Below, in pieces: positions 1-9,967 of a stretch of 33,558 bases of DNA. The DNA is taken from positions 1-33,558 of the forward strand of contig JACQWA010000043.1 in the NCBI GenBank assembly GCA_016209425.1, given 5' to 3'. The notes beneath the pieces were generated by a model. The model did no database searches. It saw nothing but the letters and a program-made list of their open reading frames with translations, and had not been told where the DNA came from. Positions within the stretch are counted from its first letter, which is position 1. Each line of letters opens with the position of its first letter. The translations under genes and the position numbers were made by a program. This DNA comes from Candidatus Rokuibacteriota bacterium (GTDB lineage: Bacteria; Methylomirabilota; Methylomirabilia; Rokubacteriales; CSP1-6).

Positions 1-1463
1 AGCTTGGAGAGGGGGATGCCGGTCCAGCGGGACACGATGAACTCGATGTCCTCCTCCCCGACGCTCGCCTGGGCCTTGCCCTTGCGCTTTTCCCACTCCC
101 GCTTCAGCTCTTCGCCGCGAGCGCGGAGATGCTTCTCCTTCTCCCGAAGGGAAGCGGCCTTCTCGAACTCCTGGGCTTCCAGGTACATGTCCTTTTCCCG
201 TACGACCCGCTCGATCTCCTTGTCCAGCTCCTTGATCTCGGGCGGCGGGGTCAGGGCCATCAGTCGGGTCCGGGAGGAGGCCTCGTCGATCACGTCGATC
301 GCCTTGTCAGGGAGCTGGCGGTCGGTGATGTAGCGGTCGGCAAGGTTCACGGCGGCGGTGATCGCCGACTCGGTGATCTTGACGCGGTGGTGCGCCTCGT
401 ACTTGTGCCGCAGGCCGCGGATGATCTCGATCGCCTCGGGGACGGTGGGGGCCTTCACGATCACGGGCTGGAACCGGCGCTCGAGGGCGCCGTCCTTCTC
501 GATGTACTTGCGGTACTCATCGAGCGTGGTGGCCCCGATCGTCTGAATCTCTCCCCGCGACAGGGCAGGCTTGAGCATGTTCGAGGCGTCGATGGCTCCC
601 TCCGCCGCCCCGGCCCCGATCAGGGTGTGAAGCTCGTCCAGGAACAGGATCACGTTCTCGGACTGGCGGATCTCTTTCATCACGGCCTTGAGGCGCTCCT
701 CAAACTGGCCGCGATACTTGGTGCCGGCCACCAGCGCGCCCAGGTCCAGCTGGAGCAGCCGCTTGGAGACGAGCACGTCGGGCACGTCGTGGTTGACGAT
801 CTTCTGGGCCAGCCCCTCAACGATGGCCGTCTTGCCCACTCCCGGCTCTCCGATGAGGACGGGATTGTTCTTGGTCCGGCGGGAGAGAACCTGGATCACC
901 CGCTCGATTTCCATCTCGCGCCCGATGACCGGATCCAGCTTTCCTTCGCGCGCGAGCTGAGTCAGGTCCCGGGCAAACTCGTCCAGCACCGGGGTCTGGG
1001 AACGCTTCTTGGGGCGAGGGTAGTACTGGTCCCCGAGGAGGGCCAGCGTCTCCTGACGCACCTCATCCAGTCGGGCGCCCAGGGACTCGAGGATCTTGGC
1101 GGCAATGCACTGCCCCTCCTTCATGAGACCGAGGAGCAGATGTTCGGTACCGATATAGTTGTGGCCGAGCTGGCGCGCCTCTTCGATCGAAAGCTCCAGG
1201 ACCCGCTTCGCCTGGGGAGTAAAGGGAACCTCCCCAAACGTCAGGGTCTTGGGGAAGCCGGCGAGGGCCCGCTCCACCTCGGTCTTGACGGTCTCGAGGC
1301 GCAGCCCCAACCGCTGGAGGACCGCCGTCGCGATCCCTTCCCCGTCCCGGATGAGGCCCAACAGGATGTGCTCCGTCCCGACAAAATCGTGGCGGAACCG
1401 CCCGGCCTCCTCGCGCGCCAGAATGATGACTCGCCGCGCCCGCTCCGTAAATCGCTCGAACAC
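1..1463 (-). CDS. clpC: ATP-dependent Clp protease ATPase subunit ClpC (3' part cut by window edge)
   Basis: AAA+ unfoldase that feeds substrates to the ClpP peptidase in the cytoplasm. About 487 codons are visible; the second ATPase module lies beyond position 1. Two repeats of the Clp N-domain occupy residues 1-145 ([10 protein letters not shown] start, then two GTEHxLLGL motifs). The first AAA+ module has Walker A GEPGVGKT at about 205-212 and Walker B ILFLDE at about 271-276. A charged UVR-type coiled segment (about 410-460) separates the modules, which favours ClpC over ClpA or ClpB. The start is a GTG at 1463-1461 with the Shine-Dalgarno GGGAGGT four bases upstream; no in-frame ATG fits the family N-terminus. 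No CIRCE operator or mcsA/mcsB neighbour is visible. It lies 127 bases downstream of ilvE and has its own candidate -10 box. Confidence 0.95.
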   Translation of the reverse strand, partial: MFERFTERARRVIILAREEAGRFRHDFVGTEHILLGLIRDGEGIATAVLQRLGLRLETVKTEVERALAGFPKTLTFGEVPFTPQAKRVLELSIEEARQLGHNYIGTEHLLLGLMKEGQCIAAKILESLGARLDEVRQETLALLGDQYYPRPKKRSQTPVLDEFARDLTQLAREGKLDPVIGREMEIERVIQVLSRRTKNNPVLIGEPGVGKTAIVEGLAQKIVNHDVPDVLVSKRLLQLDLGALVAGTKYRGQFEERLKAVMKEIRQSENVILFLDELHTLIGAGAAEGAIDASNMLKPALSRGEIQTIGATTLDEYRKYIEKDGALERRFQPVIVKAPTVPEAIEIIRGLRHKYEAHHRVKITESAITAAVNLADRYITDRQLPDKAIDVIDEASSRTRLMALTPPPEIKELDKEIERVVREKDMYLEAQEFEKAASLREKEKHLRARGEELKREWEKRKGKAQASVGEEDIEFIVSRWTGIPLSK

Positions 1464-1532
1464 TTGACCTCCCTACCCCTCACGCGCCTGGGGTCGCTCT
1501 CGGTTTCCCTTCCCGGACAACGGTTTAGCCAA

Positions 1533-1538
1533 ATTATA
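1533..1538 (-). promoter_or_regulatory. candidate -10 box of the clpC promoter
   Basis: TATAAT reads on the minus strand 70 bases upstream of the clpC GTG, a perfect match to the sigma70 -10 hexamer. No convincing -35 hexamer sits 16-18 bases upstream (TAGGAA at 17). The rest of the 127-base spacer shows no clear terminator for ilvE. The call rests on the -10 alone. Confidence 0.4.
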
Positions 1539-1590
1539 CCCCAGGGGAGGGAGCCTTCCTAGCCTTTTCTTTTTGCGGCCAGGGATGTCC

Positions 1591-2658
1591 CTAGACCTCC
1601 AAGGTCCAACCGCGCGTGTCCGGGACCCTGGCGTACTGAACGTCGACGATGGCCTGGTAGAGGCGTTGCGTCAATTCGCCGATCCGCCCGCCGTGGATCA
1701 CGATGCGCTCGCCCCGGTACGCGAGCTCGCCAACCGGCGAGATGACCGCGGCGGTCCCGGTGCCCCAGGCTTCGCGGAGGGACCCGTCGCGGGCGGCCGC
1801 GATGACCTCGTCGATCCCGATCTGCCGCTCGGATATGGCGAGCCCCCACTCGCGCATGAGGGTCAGCGCCGAGTCGCGCGTCACGCCGGCGAGGATCGTG
1901 CCGCCGAGCGGCGGCGTGACAACCTCGTCCCCGAGCCGGAACATGATGTTCATGGTCCCGACTTCCTCGACGTCACGCCGGTGGAGGCCGTCGAGATAGA
2001 GGACCTGGGTAAAGCCCGCGGCGTGCGCCTCTTCGGCCGGGAGCAGGCTTGCGGCGTAGTTGCCGCCGGTCTTCGCCGCGCCGACTCCGCCTTCCACGGC
2101 GCGAACGTACTTCTCCATGACGAGGATCTTCACGGGGTTCATGCCCTCGGGGTAGTAGGCCCCCACGGGCGACAGGATCACGAAGTAGAGGTACGACTTC
2201 GCCGGCCGGACGCCCAGGAAGGGCTCGGTGGCGATGATCGTCGGCCGGACGTACAGGGAGGTACCGACGCTGGACGGCACCCAGTCCCGCTCGAGCCCCA
2301 CGAGCTCCACCAGCGACCTGAGCGCGAAGTCGGGGTCCATCTCCGAAATGCACATCCGCCGGGCCGAGCGGTTGAGCCGTTCGATGTGCTTCTGCGGACG
2401 GAACAGGCGCACCCGGCCGTCGACGCCCCGGAACGCCTTGAGCCCCTCGAAGACAGCCTGCGCGTAGTGGAACACCGCCGTGGCCGGATCCAGGGTCAGC
2501 GGGCCGTAGGGCTCGATGCGCGGGTCGTACCAGCCCTTTTCCTCCTGGAAGTCAGCCAGGAACATGTGATCGGTGAAAACCGTGCCGAAGCCGAGCTCGC
2601 TGTCCTTCGGCTTCGGTTTCTTCGTCGCCGCTCGGGTGATCCTGATCGCCTCGCTCAT
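1591..2658 (-). CDS. ilvE: branched-chain amino acid aminotransferase
   Basis: PLP enzyme of fold type IV that moves an amino group between glutamate and the 2-oxo acids of leucine, isoleucine and valine, the last step of their synthesis. The 355-residue product has the usual length for the larger BCAT subtype. The catalytic lysine is K196 in AKTGGNYAAS. The class-IV signature EEVGTMNIMF starts at residue 231, and GTGTAAVISPVG near 299-310 fits the PLP phosphate region. The frame stays open far upstream, but the ATG at 2658-2656 (MSEAIRI) gives the family N-terminus and the extension is low-complexity Arg/Pro sequence over the hairpin-rich spacer. The Shine-Dalgarno is weak (GGGGGCG). It is preceded by a 274-base spacer from lolD, so it is probably transcribed on its own. 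Confidence 0.95.
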   Translation of the reverse strand: MSEAIRITRAATKKPKPKDSELGFGTVFTDHMFLADFQEEKGWYDPRIEPYGPLTLDPATAVFHYAQAVFEGLKAFRGVDGRVRLFRPQKHIERLNRSARRMCISEMDPDFALRSLVELVGLERDWVPSSVGTSLYVRPTIIATEPFLGVRPAKSYLYFVILSPVGAYYPEGMNPVKILVMEKYVRAVEGGVGAAKTGGNYAASLLPAEEAHAAGFTQVLYLDGLHRRDVEEVGTMNIMFRLGDEVVTPPLGGTILAGVTRDSALTLMREWGLAISERQIGIDEVIAAARDGSLREAWGTGTAAVISPVGELAYRGERIVIHGGRIGELTQRLYQAIVDVQYARVPDTRGWTLEV

Positions 2659-2726
2659 AGTCGCCCCCGCATTGCGAAGATTGCCGCGCACGGAGAGTTT
2701 AGCACGTATTTGGGGAACCGGGGGAT

Positions 2727-2906
2727 GCTCCAAGGAGCGAATCCGACGAGCCGTAGCCGCGCGCGAAGCGCAGGGCAGCGCAGCGCCCTGAGTCCCGCAG
2801 GGACGAAGCCATCCCCCCGCCTCGGGGGGATGGGGGGGCCAGCGGAGATGCCCGAGCGAGCGAAAGCGGTCGAGGTGAGGAGGTCTGAGCGGGAGGAGCA
2901 TCCTCC
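2727..2906. repeat. intergenic island of tandem palindromes between lolD and ilvE
   Basis: The 274-base spacer 2659-2932 holds a string of short perfect inverted repeats: GCTCC/GGAGC (2727-2738); CAGGGC/GCCCTG (2771-2790); GTCCC/GGGAC (2792-2804); an 11-base-pair stem CCATCCCCCCG with its complement around a 3-base loop (2809-2833); and GGAGGA/TCCTCC (2892-2906). No T-run follows the 11-bp stem on either strand, so it is not a classic terminator. The layout recalls REP or other imperfect palindromic mobile units, but no named family can be assigned by eye. Confidence 0.6.
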
Positions 2907-2932
2907 GGTTTCCCGTGGCTCGGGTCTTCGTC

Positions 2933-3613
2933 CTAGGGCCAGGGGACGGCCCGCCCGTCCACGAGCCGATATCCCCGGTCGGCTTTCCGCGCCAGATCCT
3001 GGTTGTGAGTCGCGATGACAAAGGTCAGCCCCCGTTCCGCCTGAAGCCGCAGGAAGAGATCGAAAATCACCTCGCTCGTCTTGGGGTCGAGGTTGCCCGT
3101 CGGCTCATCGGCCAGGATGAGCCGCGGCCGGTGCGCCACGGCACGGGCGATCGCCACGCGCTGCTGCTCCCCACCCGAGAGCTCGCCCGGGCGGTGGCCG
3201 AGGCGGTCACCGAGGCCCACCTCGTGGAGGGCATCGGCCGCGCGCGATCGGGCCTCCTCCCACGACAGACGCTGGAGCAACCCGGGAAGCATCGCGTTCT
3301 CCAGTGCGGTCATCTCGCCGAGCAGGTTGTAGAATTGAAACACAAACCCCACCTCGGTCCTGCGGAAACGGGCCAGCCCGCTCTCCGACCGCGCGAAGAC
3401 CTCCTCGCCGTCGAAGCGGACCTGCCCCGCCGTCGGGCGATCCAGGGCGCCGAGGAGGTGGAGCAGGGTGGACTTTCCCACCCCCGATGCCCCCACCATC
3501 GCGACAACCTCGCCGCGCCCCACCGACAGGGTCACCCCCTTGAGAACGCGCACCACCTCGGGCCCGCTCCGGTACTCCTTCTCCAGGTCCTGCGCCGCCA
3601 CGAGATCACTCAT
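2933..3613 (-). CDS. lolD: lipoprotein-releasing ABC transporter ATPase LolD
   Basis: Cytoplasmic ATPase of the LolCDE-type complex that extracts mature lipoproteins from the inner membrane for passage to the outer membrane. The 226 residues match the family length. Visible motifs are Walker [10 protein letters not shown] (41-49), Q-loop Q93, the ABC signature LSGGEQQR (145-152), Walker B LILADEP (165-171) and the H-loop histidine H203. The sequence [15 protein letters not shown] is typical of the LolD/MacB ATPase group. Its ATG lies inside the end of lolC (8-base overlap), so translation is likely coupled and the two proteins form one transporter. A MacB-type exporter ATPase is the alternative; the LolC/E partner argues against it. 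Confidence 0.93.
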   Translation of the reverse strand: MSDLVAAQDLEKEYRSGPEVVRVLKGVTLSVGRGEVVAMVGASGVGKSTLLHLLGALDRPTAGQVRFDGEEVFARSESGLARFRRTEVGFVFQFYNLLGEMTALENAMLPGLLQRLSWEEARSRAADALHEVGLGDRLGHRPGELSGGEQQRVAIARAVAHRPRLILADEPTGNLDPKTSEVIFDLFLRLQAERGLTFVIATHNQDLARKADRGYRLVDGRAVPWP

Positions 3614-4850
3614 AGCGAAGGACTTCCACGGGGTCTAGCCGGGCGGCGCGCCGGGCAGGGAGAAGCGTGAAGACGAACGAGATCAGGAGTGTCGCCCCGA
3701 CGATCAGCCCGTAATCGCCCCAGGTGAGCTTCATCGGGATGTAGTCGATCTGGTAAACGTCGCCAGCCAGCCGGATGATCCGGTAGGTGTTCTGGACCCA
3801 GATGAGGCCGAGCCCCGCCACACTTCCCGCCGTCGTCCCCACCACGCCGATGAGCATTCCCACCGAGAGGAAGACGGCCCCCACGCTCCCCGCCGTGGCT
3901 CCCATCGCTTTGAGTATCCCGATCTCTTTTCGCTTTTCCGCCACCAGGAGGACCAGGTGGCCGATAATGGCGAAGGCCGCCACCAGCACGATGATCGTCA
4001 CGATGATGAAGAGGGCCAGCTTCTCCAGCTGGAGGGCATTGAAGAAATTGCGGTTCATGTCCATCCAGTCGCGGATCAGGTAGGGGAAGCCGAGCCGCTG
4101 GGCGATCGCCCGCCCGATCACCCTGGCCTGCCAGGGATCCGCAAGCTTGATCTCGATCCCGGTCACGCGCTCACCGAGGCCGGCGAACTCCTGGGCGGCG
4201 GCCAAGCTCACGTAGGCCAGGGAGGAATCGTACTCGAACATGCCGACCTCGAACGTGCCGGCGACGACGAAGCGTCGCATTTTCGGGACCATTCCCACAG
4301 CCGTGAGAGCGCCCTGCGGGGAAATCACCGTCACGGTCTCCCCCGGAACGACCCCGAGGGTCCTCGCCAGCTCGCGTCCCAGGAGGATCGAGGGGTCGCC
4401 TCCCGCGCGCCGGAGAGGTTCCAGGCTCCCCATTTTGAGGTGGCGGCCGATGTCCCGGCGGACCGACTCGGCCGCGAAGTCGGCGCCGCGGACGAGCCCG
4501 CCCGTGGCTCCGCCGCCCGAAACGGTGAAGAGCGCCTGCTGGAGGACGAATCGGGTGGCGGACCTGACTCCCGGTAGCTGACGCACTCGGTCGGCCAACG
4601 CGTCGGCATCACGCACGCCGCGCCCACCACCCTCGAAAATCAGAACGTGGGGGTTGGCCGCAATGATCTTGTCCCGGATGCCGTCCTGAAATCCGGTCAT
4701 CACGGCCAGGACCACGATCAGCGCGCTGACGCCGAGGAACACCCCGCCGACGCCGATCCAGACGAAGAGCGACAGGTTGGTGCGATGACCGCGCGCGCGA
4801 AGGTACCGAAGGCCTAAAAACAGCTCGAACGGCAGCCCCCTCCGGCTCAC
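3606..4850 (-). CDS. lolC: lipoprotein-releasing transporter permease, LolC/LolE family
   Basis: Inner-membrane permease working with LolD. The 414 residues show the LolC/E layout: an N-terminal FLGLRYLRAR segment, a first membrane helix at about 27-52, a large periplasmic domain (about 53-270), and three further helices at about 275-300, 318-342 and 379-400. The end, [17 protein letters not shown], is the conserved FtsX-type tail. The cytoplasmic loop EKRKEIGILKAMGAT contacts the ATPase in this family. The start is a GTG at 4850-4848 with GAGGAG about 11 bases upstream. Only one permease gene is present, so the complex is probably a homodimer of a LolC/E (LolF-like) protein unless a second gene lies elsewhere. 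The gene follows lysS after a 103-base spacer carrying a palindrome. Confidence 0.92.
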   Translation of the reverse strand: MSRRGLPFELFLGLRYLRARGHRTNLSLFVWIGVGGVFLGVSALIVVLAVMTGFQDGIRDKIIAANPHVLIFEGGGRGVRDADALADRVRQLPGVRSATRFVLQQALFTVSGGGATGGLVRGADFAAESVRRDIGRHLKMGSLEPLRRAGGDPSILLGRELARTLGVVPGETVTVISPQGALTAVGMVPKMRRFVVAGTFEVGMFEYDSSLAYVSLAAAQEFAGLGERVTGIEIKLADPWQARVIGRAIAQRLGFPYLIRDWMDMNRNFFNALQLEKLALFIIVTIIVLVAAFAIIGHLVLLVAEKRKEIGILKAMGATAGSVGAVFLSVGMLIGVVGTTAGSVAGLGLIWVQNTYRIIRLAGDVYQIDYIPMKLTWGDYGLIVGATLLISFVFTLLPARRAARLDPVEVLRYE

Positions 4851-4888
4851 GCCTCGTCCGTCTCCTCTCGAGCGCGGGCTTCGCCACG

Positions 4889-4915
4889 ACCCACGCCACG
4901 CAAGGTGGCGTGGGT
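4889..4915. repeat. intergenic palindrome, copy A
   Basis: Perfect 11-bp inverted repeat ACCCACGCCAC / GTGGCGTGGGT around a 5-base loop, followed by GCCCG, in the spacer between lysS and lolC. No T-run follows, so it is not an obvious terminator. It shares the ACCCacgc stem and the GGGTRCCC edge with copies near 10941-10977 and 26046-26072. Confidence 0.65.
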
Positions 4916-4953
4916 GCCCGCAGCGGTGGCTCGCCTCCGCTCGCGCATGTGTC

Positions 4954-6462
<1,509 letters not shown>

Positions 6463-6474
6463 CGGCACCTTATT

Positions 6475-7573
6475 CTACGCTGACTTGCCCGACAGGAGGT
6501 AGGCCTGGATGAAAGGATCGATGTCGCCGTCCATGACAGCCTCGACGTTGCCCACCTCGAGGCCGGTCCGGTGGTCCTTGATGAGCTGATACGGGTGGAA
6601 GGTGTAGGAGCGAATCTGGCTCCCGAACGCGATCTCCTTCTTCTCCCCGGTGAGCTCCGCCAGCTCCTCCCGCTGCTTCTTCTCGTAGAGCTGGTACAGG
6701 CGCGCCCTCAGGATGCGCAGCGACGTATCACGGTTGCGCAGCTGCGATCGCTCGTTCTGGCACTGCACCACGATCCCGCTAGGGAGATGGGTGATGCGCA
6801 CCGCGGAGTCGGCCGTATTCACCCCCTGCCCGCCCGGTCCCGAGGAGCGAAAGACGTCGATCCGAAGGTCCTCGTCCCGGACCACCACCTCCACCTCCTC
6901 GACCTCGGGGATCACGGACACCGACGCAAACGAGGTATGGCGCCGGCGGGAGGCGTCGAAAGGGGAGATCCTCACCAGGCGATGCACGCCGGCCTCGCCC
7001 TTCAGATACCCGTACGCGGACTCGCCGCTGACCTCGATCGTGGCGGACTTGATCCCCGCTTCGTCACCGGGGAGCAGGTCCACGACCTCAGCCTTGAAGC
7101 CCGCGCGCTCGGCCCAGCGAAGGTACATCCGCACGAGCATCTGAGCCCAGTCCTGGGACTCGGTCCCGCCGGCGCCCGGGTGGATGGACACGACGGCGTT
7201 CTTCCGGTCGTGCGGGGCCGAGAGGATCACCTTCAACTCGAACTCCTCGACGGCCTGACGCAGCGACCGGATCCCGTCTTCGATCTCCGGGGCGACGCTC
7301 TCGTCGCCCTCCTCCACCGCCATCTCCCAGAGCAGGCGAAGCTCCTCGGCCCGCGCGGAAAGCTCCCGCCAACGCCCCACGACGCGCGCCAACTCGGAGC
7401 GTTCCTGGACCAGGCTCTGGGCGCGCCGGCTGTCCTCCCAGAAGGCGGGAGAGGCCATCTCGGCCTCGATCAGGCGAAGCCGATCTTCCTTGGCGGGCAG
7501 GTCAAAGGTGCCCCCGGAGGTCGTCCAGCCGCCTCTCAAACTCGAGGACGTCGCGCTTCAGTTCACCGAGCAT
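6475..7573 (-). CDS. prfB: peptide chain release factor 2, expressed by programmed +1 frameshift
   Basis: Recognises UAA and UGA stop codons and triggers peptide release. Translation starts at the ATG at 7573 (MLGELKRDV), 12 bases after GGAGGA, and meets an in-frame TGA at codon 24 (7504-7502). Skipping the T gives GAC and continues to 6475. The joined product is 365 residues, the same length as E. coli RF2. It carries the stop-reading tripeptide SPF at 203-205 and the catalytic GGQ at 247-249 (SSGPGGQGVN). The downstream part alone has no good start. The gene begins 4 bases after the lnt stop and is followed by lysS. Expression is presumably autoregulated, as known for the family: low RF2 stalls the ribosome at TGA and favours the shift. 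Confidence 0.96.
7501..7516 (-). promoter_or_regulatory. RF2 programmed +1 frameshift site
   Basis: On the minus strand the sequence reads GGGGGCACCTTTGAC: a G-rich Shine-Dalgarno-like run, three bases, then the slippery CTT codon followed by TGA and C. This matches the known RF2 site (AGG GGG nnn CTT TGA C) in order and spacing. CTT is codon 23 (7507-7505) and TGA codon 24 (7504-7502). Confidence 0.93.
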
Positions 7574-7577
7574 GGGG

Positions 7578-9098
7578 CTATCGATTCCTCCGGAGGCTCC
7601 CGTGGGCAAGCCCGGCAGCCGAGATCGCCAGGCAGGCGTAGGCAAAGAGATCGCCGAACCGCGTGTAGAGGGTCGTGCGTTGACGCAGCGGAAGCCTCAC
7701 GCTCAGCACTCCCCGCTGAAAAAGGCCGAGGCTCTTGCCGATCCGGCCGGTGGGCTCCACCGATGCCGATACGCCCGTGTTGGCCACCCGGGCGACCGCG
7801 ATCCGGTTCTCCACCGCCCGGAACGGGAGCATCGCCAGATGCTGCCACGGCCCGCTGGTCGTGCCGAACCAGGCGTCGTTCGTGATGTTCACCATGTATT
7901 CGGCCCCCCCCGCAACAAATTCCCTGAATAGCTCGGGAAAGATCCCCTCGTAGCAGATGACGACCCCGAAGGGGGCGCCGAGCTCCCTGAACACCTTGGG
8001 AACTGCCCCGGCCTTGAACTCCGAGATGAATTCGGCCCATCCTCGAACAAAGCCGAGAACCCGGGACAAGGGCACATACTCCCCGAACGGGACGAGATGT
8101 ATCTTATCATACTTGCCGATAATCCCCCGTCCCGTCAGCAAAAATGCGCTGTTGTAGAGGGCCTTTCCATCCCCGTCCACGGATCCCACCAGGAGCGGCG
8201 CCCTGAGCGCCGCTGAAAGGGCTTGGAGCTCCGCCACCAGGAGCGGGTCACGGCGGAGGAAGATGGGCGCGGCGGTCTCGGGCCAGAGGATGATCGACGG
8301 GTTTCCCTCGCCGGCCTGACGGGTCAGGGCGGCATAGATGCCCAGGGTTTGCACCCGATAGGTCGGGTCCCACTTCAGAGATTGCTCAATCGAGGGCTGA
8401 ACCAGCGCCACCGTGATCGTCCGGGCGGGAGCGGAATCTCCGAGTCGGATCAGGCCGAACGCCAGAGTGCCGACCACAAGCACGGCGGCCCCACTTCCTC
8501 CCGGCACGGCCCGACGCCACCCGAGCGCAACGACGCCCGCCACCGCCGCGTTCACCGCCACGATCAGGAACGAGATCCCGTACACGCCGGTAAACTCCGC
8601 GATCTGGATCAGGGGGAGCTGGTGGTGCTGGGAGTAGCCGAGGAGCCCCCAGGGAAACCCCGAGAGGAACTGTCCGCGGATCCACTCCCCCGCCACCCAG
8701 AAGAACGGCGCTGCGGCCAAGGCCCAGCCAACGCCGAGGCGTCCCCTGAGCCAACTCACGAGGGCGGCCACCAGGCCGAAGGAGAGGCCGCAGTACCCCG
8801 CCAGCCCCACGATCGGGAGCCAGGTCAGGGGCCACGGGATCGCGCTGTAGTTCCGAAACGTGTGGTCGAGCCAGCGGAGAAGGAGAACGAAGAACACCGT
8901 CCCCATTAACCAGCCGTCAGCCAAGGCGGCGCGCGGCGCGCGAACGAGGGCCGAGGCGAGGAGCGGGACCAAGGCGACCCAGGCGAGCAGAGACCAGTCG
9001 GTCGCGGGATACGCGAGCGTCAGAAGGACGGACGAGGCCAGGAGCAACGACATCCTGACCCGCCCGACGCTCAAAATCGCCAGCCGGTCAGCTGCCAT
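7578..9098 (-). CDS. lnt: apolipoprotein N-acyltransferase
   Basis: Integral inner-membrane enzyme that adds the third acyl chain to the N-terminal cysteine of lipoproteins. The 506 residues comprise several hydrophobic N-terminal helices (about 15-215), a periplasmic nitrilase-like domain (about 225-465) and a C-terminal membrane helix (about 480-498). The catalytic triad is present: E274 in ILWPETAAP, K332 in GKYDKIHLVPFGEY and C382 in VVICYEG. The motif NITNDAWFG also fits the family. The ATG at 9098 overlaps the end of the upstream metallophosphoesterase by 11 bases. A shorter product from Met16 is possible. With lolC/E and lolD downstream it forms a lipoprotein maturation and export set. 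Confidence 0.95.
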   Translation of the reverse strand: MAADRLAILSVGRVRMSLLLASSVLLTLAYPATDWSLLAWVALVPLLASALVRAPRAALADGWLMGTVFFVLLLRWLDHTFRNYSAIPWPLTWLPIVGLAGYCGLSFGLVAALVSWLRGRLGVGWALAAAPFFWVAGEWIRGQFLSGFPWGLLGYSQHHQLPLIQIAEFTGVYGISFLIVAVNAAVAGVVALGWRRAVPGGSGAAVLVVGTLAFGLIRLGDSAPARTITVALVQPSIEQSLKWDPTYRVQTLGIYAALTRQAGEGNPSIILWPETAAPIFLRRDPLLVAELQALSAALRAPLLVGSVDGDGKALYNSAFLLTGRGIIGKYDKIHLVPFGEYVPLSRVLGFVRGWAEFISEFKAGAVPKVFRELGAPFGVVICYEGIFPELFREFVAGGAEYMVNITNDAWFGTTSGPWQHLAMLPFRAVENRIAVARVANTGVSASVEPTGRIGKSLGLFQRGVLSVRLPLRQRTTLYTRFGDLFAYACLAISAAGLAHGSLRRNR

Positions 9099-9816
9099 GG
9101 ATCAGGCGGTCTCCGAGGAACCGGGGGAGTCCCGCCTTGAGGATTTTCTCCCGGGCGAGGGCGACATCGTAGGGCACCCGGTGGAAGACGACGCGACCGG
9201 CCTCAGGATCCCAGAGCGCATAACACGCGCGGGGGTCGCGATCCCGCGGCTGCCCCACGCTCCCCACGTTGACGAGGTATCGCCGCCCCGGCTCCAACCG
9301 GATCTCCCCCGGGCCGGGCTCGAATTCCCGGCCGGAAGACCCGAGGGACCAGAGCGCCGGGCGGTGCGAATGGCCCACGAAGCACAGCCGGGTCGAGAAC
9401 GCGGAGAACACCTCGAAGCCGTCCTCGGCCGTGATCAGGTATTCCCACTGATCCGGATCCTTTGGGCTCGCGTGAACGAATGTGGCGTCCTCGATCACGA
9501 ACACCAGCGGCAGGTCGGCCAGGAAGGCCCGGTGTGCATCATCGAGTCGAGAAGCGGTCCAGAGAGCGGCAGCCCGGGCGTAGGGGTTGAACCAGCGGAG
9601 GTCCAGGCGACCCGTCGTCCCATGCTCATGGTTGCCGGCGACGAAACGGGCCCCCTGCTCAGCCAGCTTCTCGACGCACGGGATCGGGTCCGCCCCGTAC
9701 CCCACCATGTCGCCCAGGCAGAGCAGCGCGTCGGCGCCGATGCCGGCGAGGTGGTCGAGAACGGCCGTCACGGCCTCGAGGTTGCCGTGGATGTCGGAAA
9801 GGAGCGCGTAGCGGAT
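9088..9816 (-). CDS. metallophosphoesterase (calcineurin-like), ATC in place of a start codon
   Basis: Two-metal phosphoesterase; the substrate is unknown. Read from an ATC at 9816-9814 it gives 242 residues with all metal motifs: D8 and H10 in SDIHGN, CLGDMVGYG (D36), AGNHEHG (N62, H63), TFVHASP and VGHSHRP. Relatives typically begin MRYALLSDIHGN, which aligns exactly with ATC CGC TAC GCG here; AGGTAGGG lies just upstream. No ATG, GTG or TTG exists between the in-frame TAG at 9840 and that point. The first standard start, a GTG at 9771, would delete the DIHGN metal site. So it uses ATC, carries a start-codon mutation, or reflects a base error. It overlaps lnt by 11 bases. Confidence 0.8.
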   Translation of the reverse strand: MRYALLSDIHGNLEAVTAVLDHLAGIGADALLCLGDMVGYGADPIPCVEKLAEQGARFVAGNHEHGTTGRLDLRWFNPYARAAALWTASRLDDAHRAFLADLPLVFVIEDATFVHASPKDPDQWEYLITAEDGFEVFSAFSTRLCFVGHSHRPALWSLGSSGREFEPGPGEIRLEPGRRYLVNVGSVGQPRDRDPRACYALWDPEAGRVVFHRVPYDVALAREKILKAGLPRFLGDRLIHGS

Positions 9817-9837
9817 CGCCCTACCTGTCCTATTCCC

Positions 9838-9936
9838 CTAAAGTGCTTCCTCGATCCGATGAACCCACAGATCTGTTAACGGCTCCAGATCGCCGTTGTC
9901 CGCAGCGCGCAGAGCCTCCCGATATCTCAGCGACGA
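9838..9936 (-). pseudogene. 3' remnant of a gene, possibly Fic-like C-terminus
   Basis: A 32-codon open stretch ending in TAG at 9840-9838 reads as natural protein (YREALRAADNGDLEPLTDLW, then VHRIEEAL). It has no start codon and is closed upstream by another TAG at 9939-9937. The acidic ending resembles the C-terminal tail of some Fic/Doc-domain proteins, but this is recalled likeness only and the core Fic motif is absent. It lies in the nusB-metallophosphoesterase gap, in the same frame as the latter. Chance coding-like sequence cannot be excluded. Confidence 0.45.
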
Positions 9937-9967
9937 CTAAAGGTGCCTGCCCCATCAAGGTCCACGC

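Noticed and set aside
2659-3021. N-terminal extension of ilvE in frame
   Set aside because: The extra 121 residues are low-complexity, cross the palindrome-rich spacer and run into lolD. The family N-terminus begins at 2658.
9834-9953. A 41-codon ATG frame (minus strand, starting MGQAPLVV) in the nusB-metallophosphoesterase gap
   Set aside because: Its composition is poor and it overlaps, in another frame, the stretch that reads as natural protein. No clear Shine-Dalgarno precedes it.
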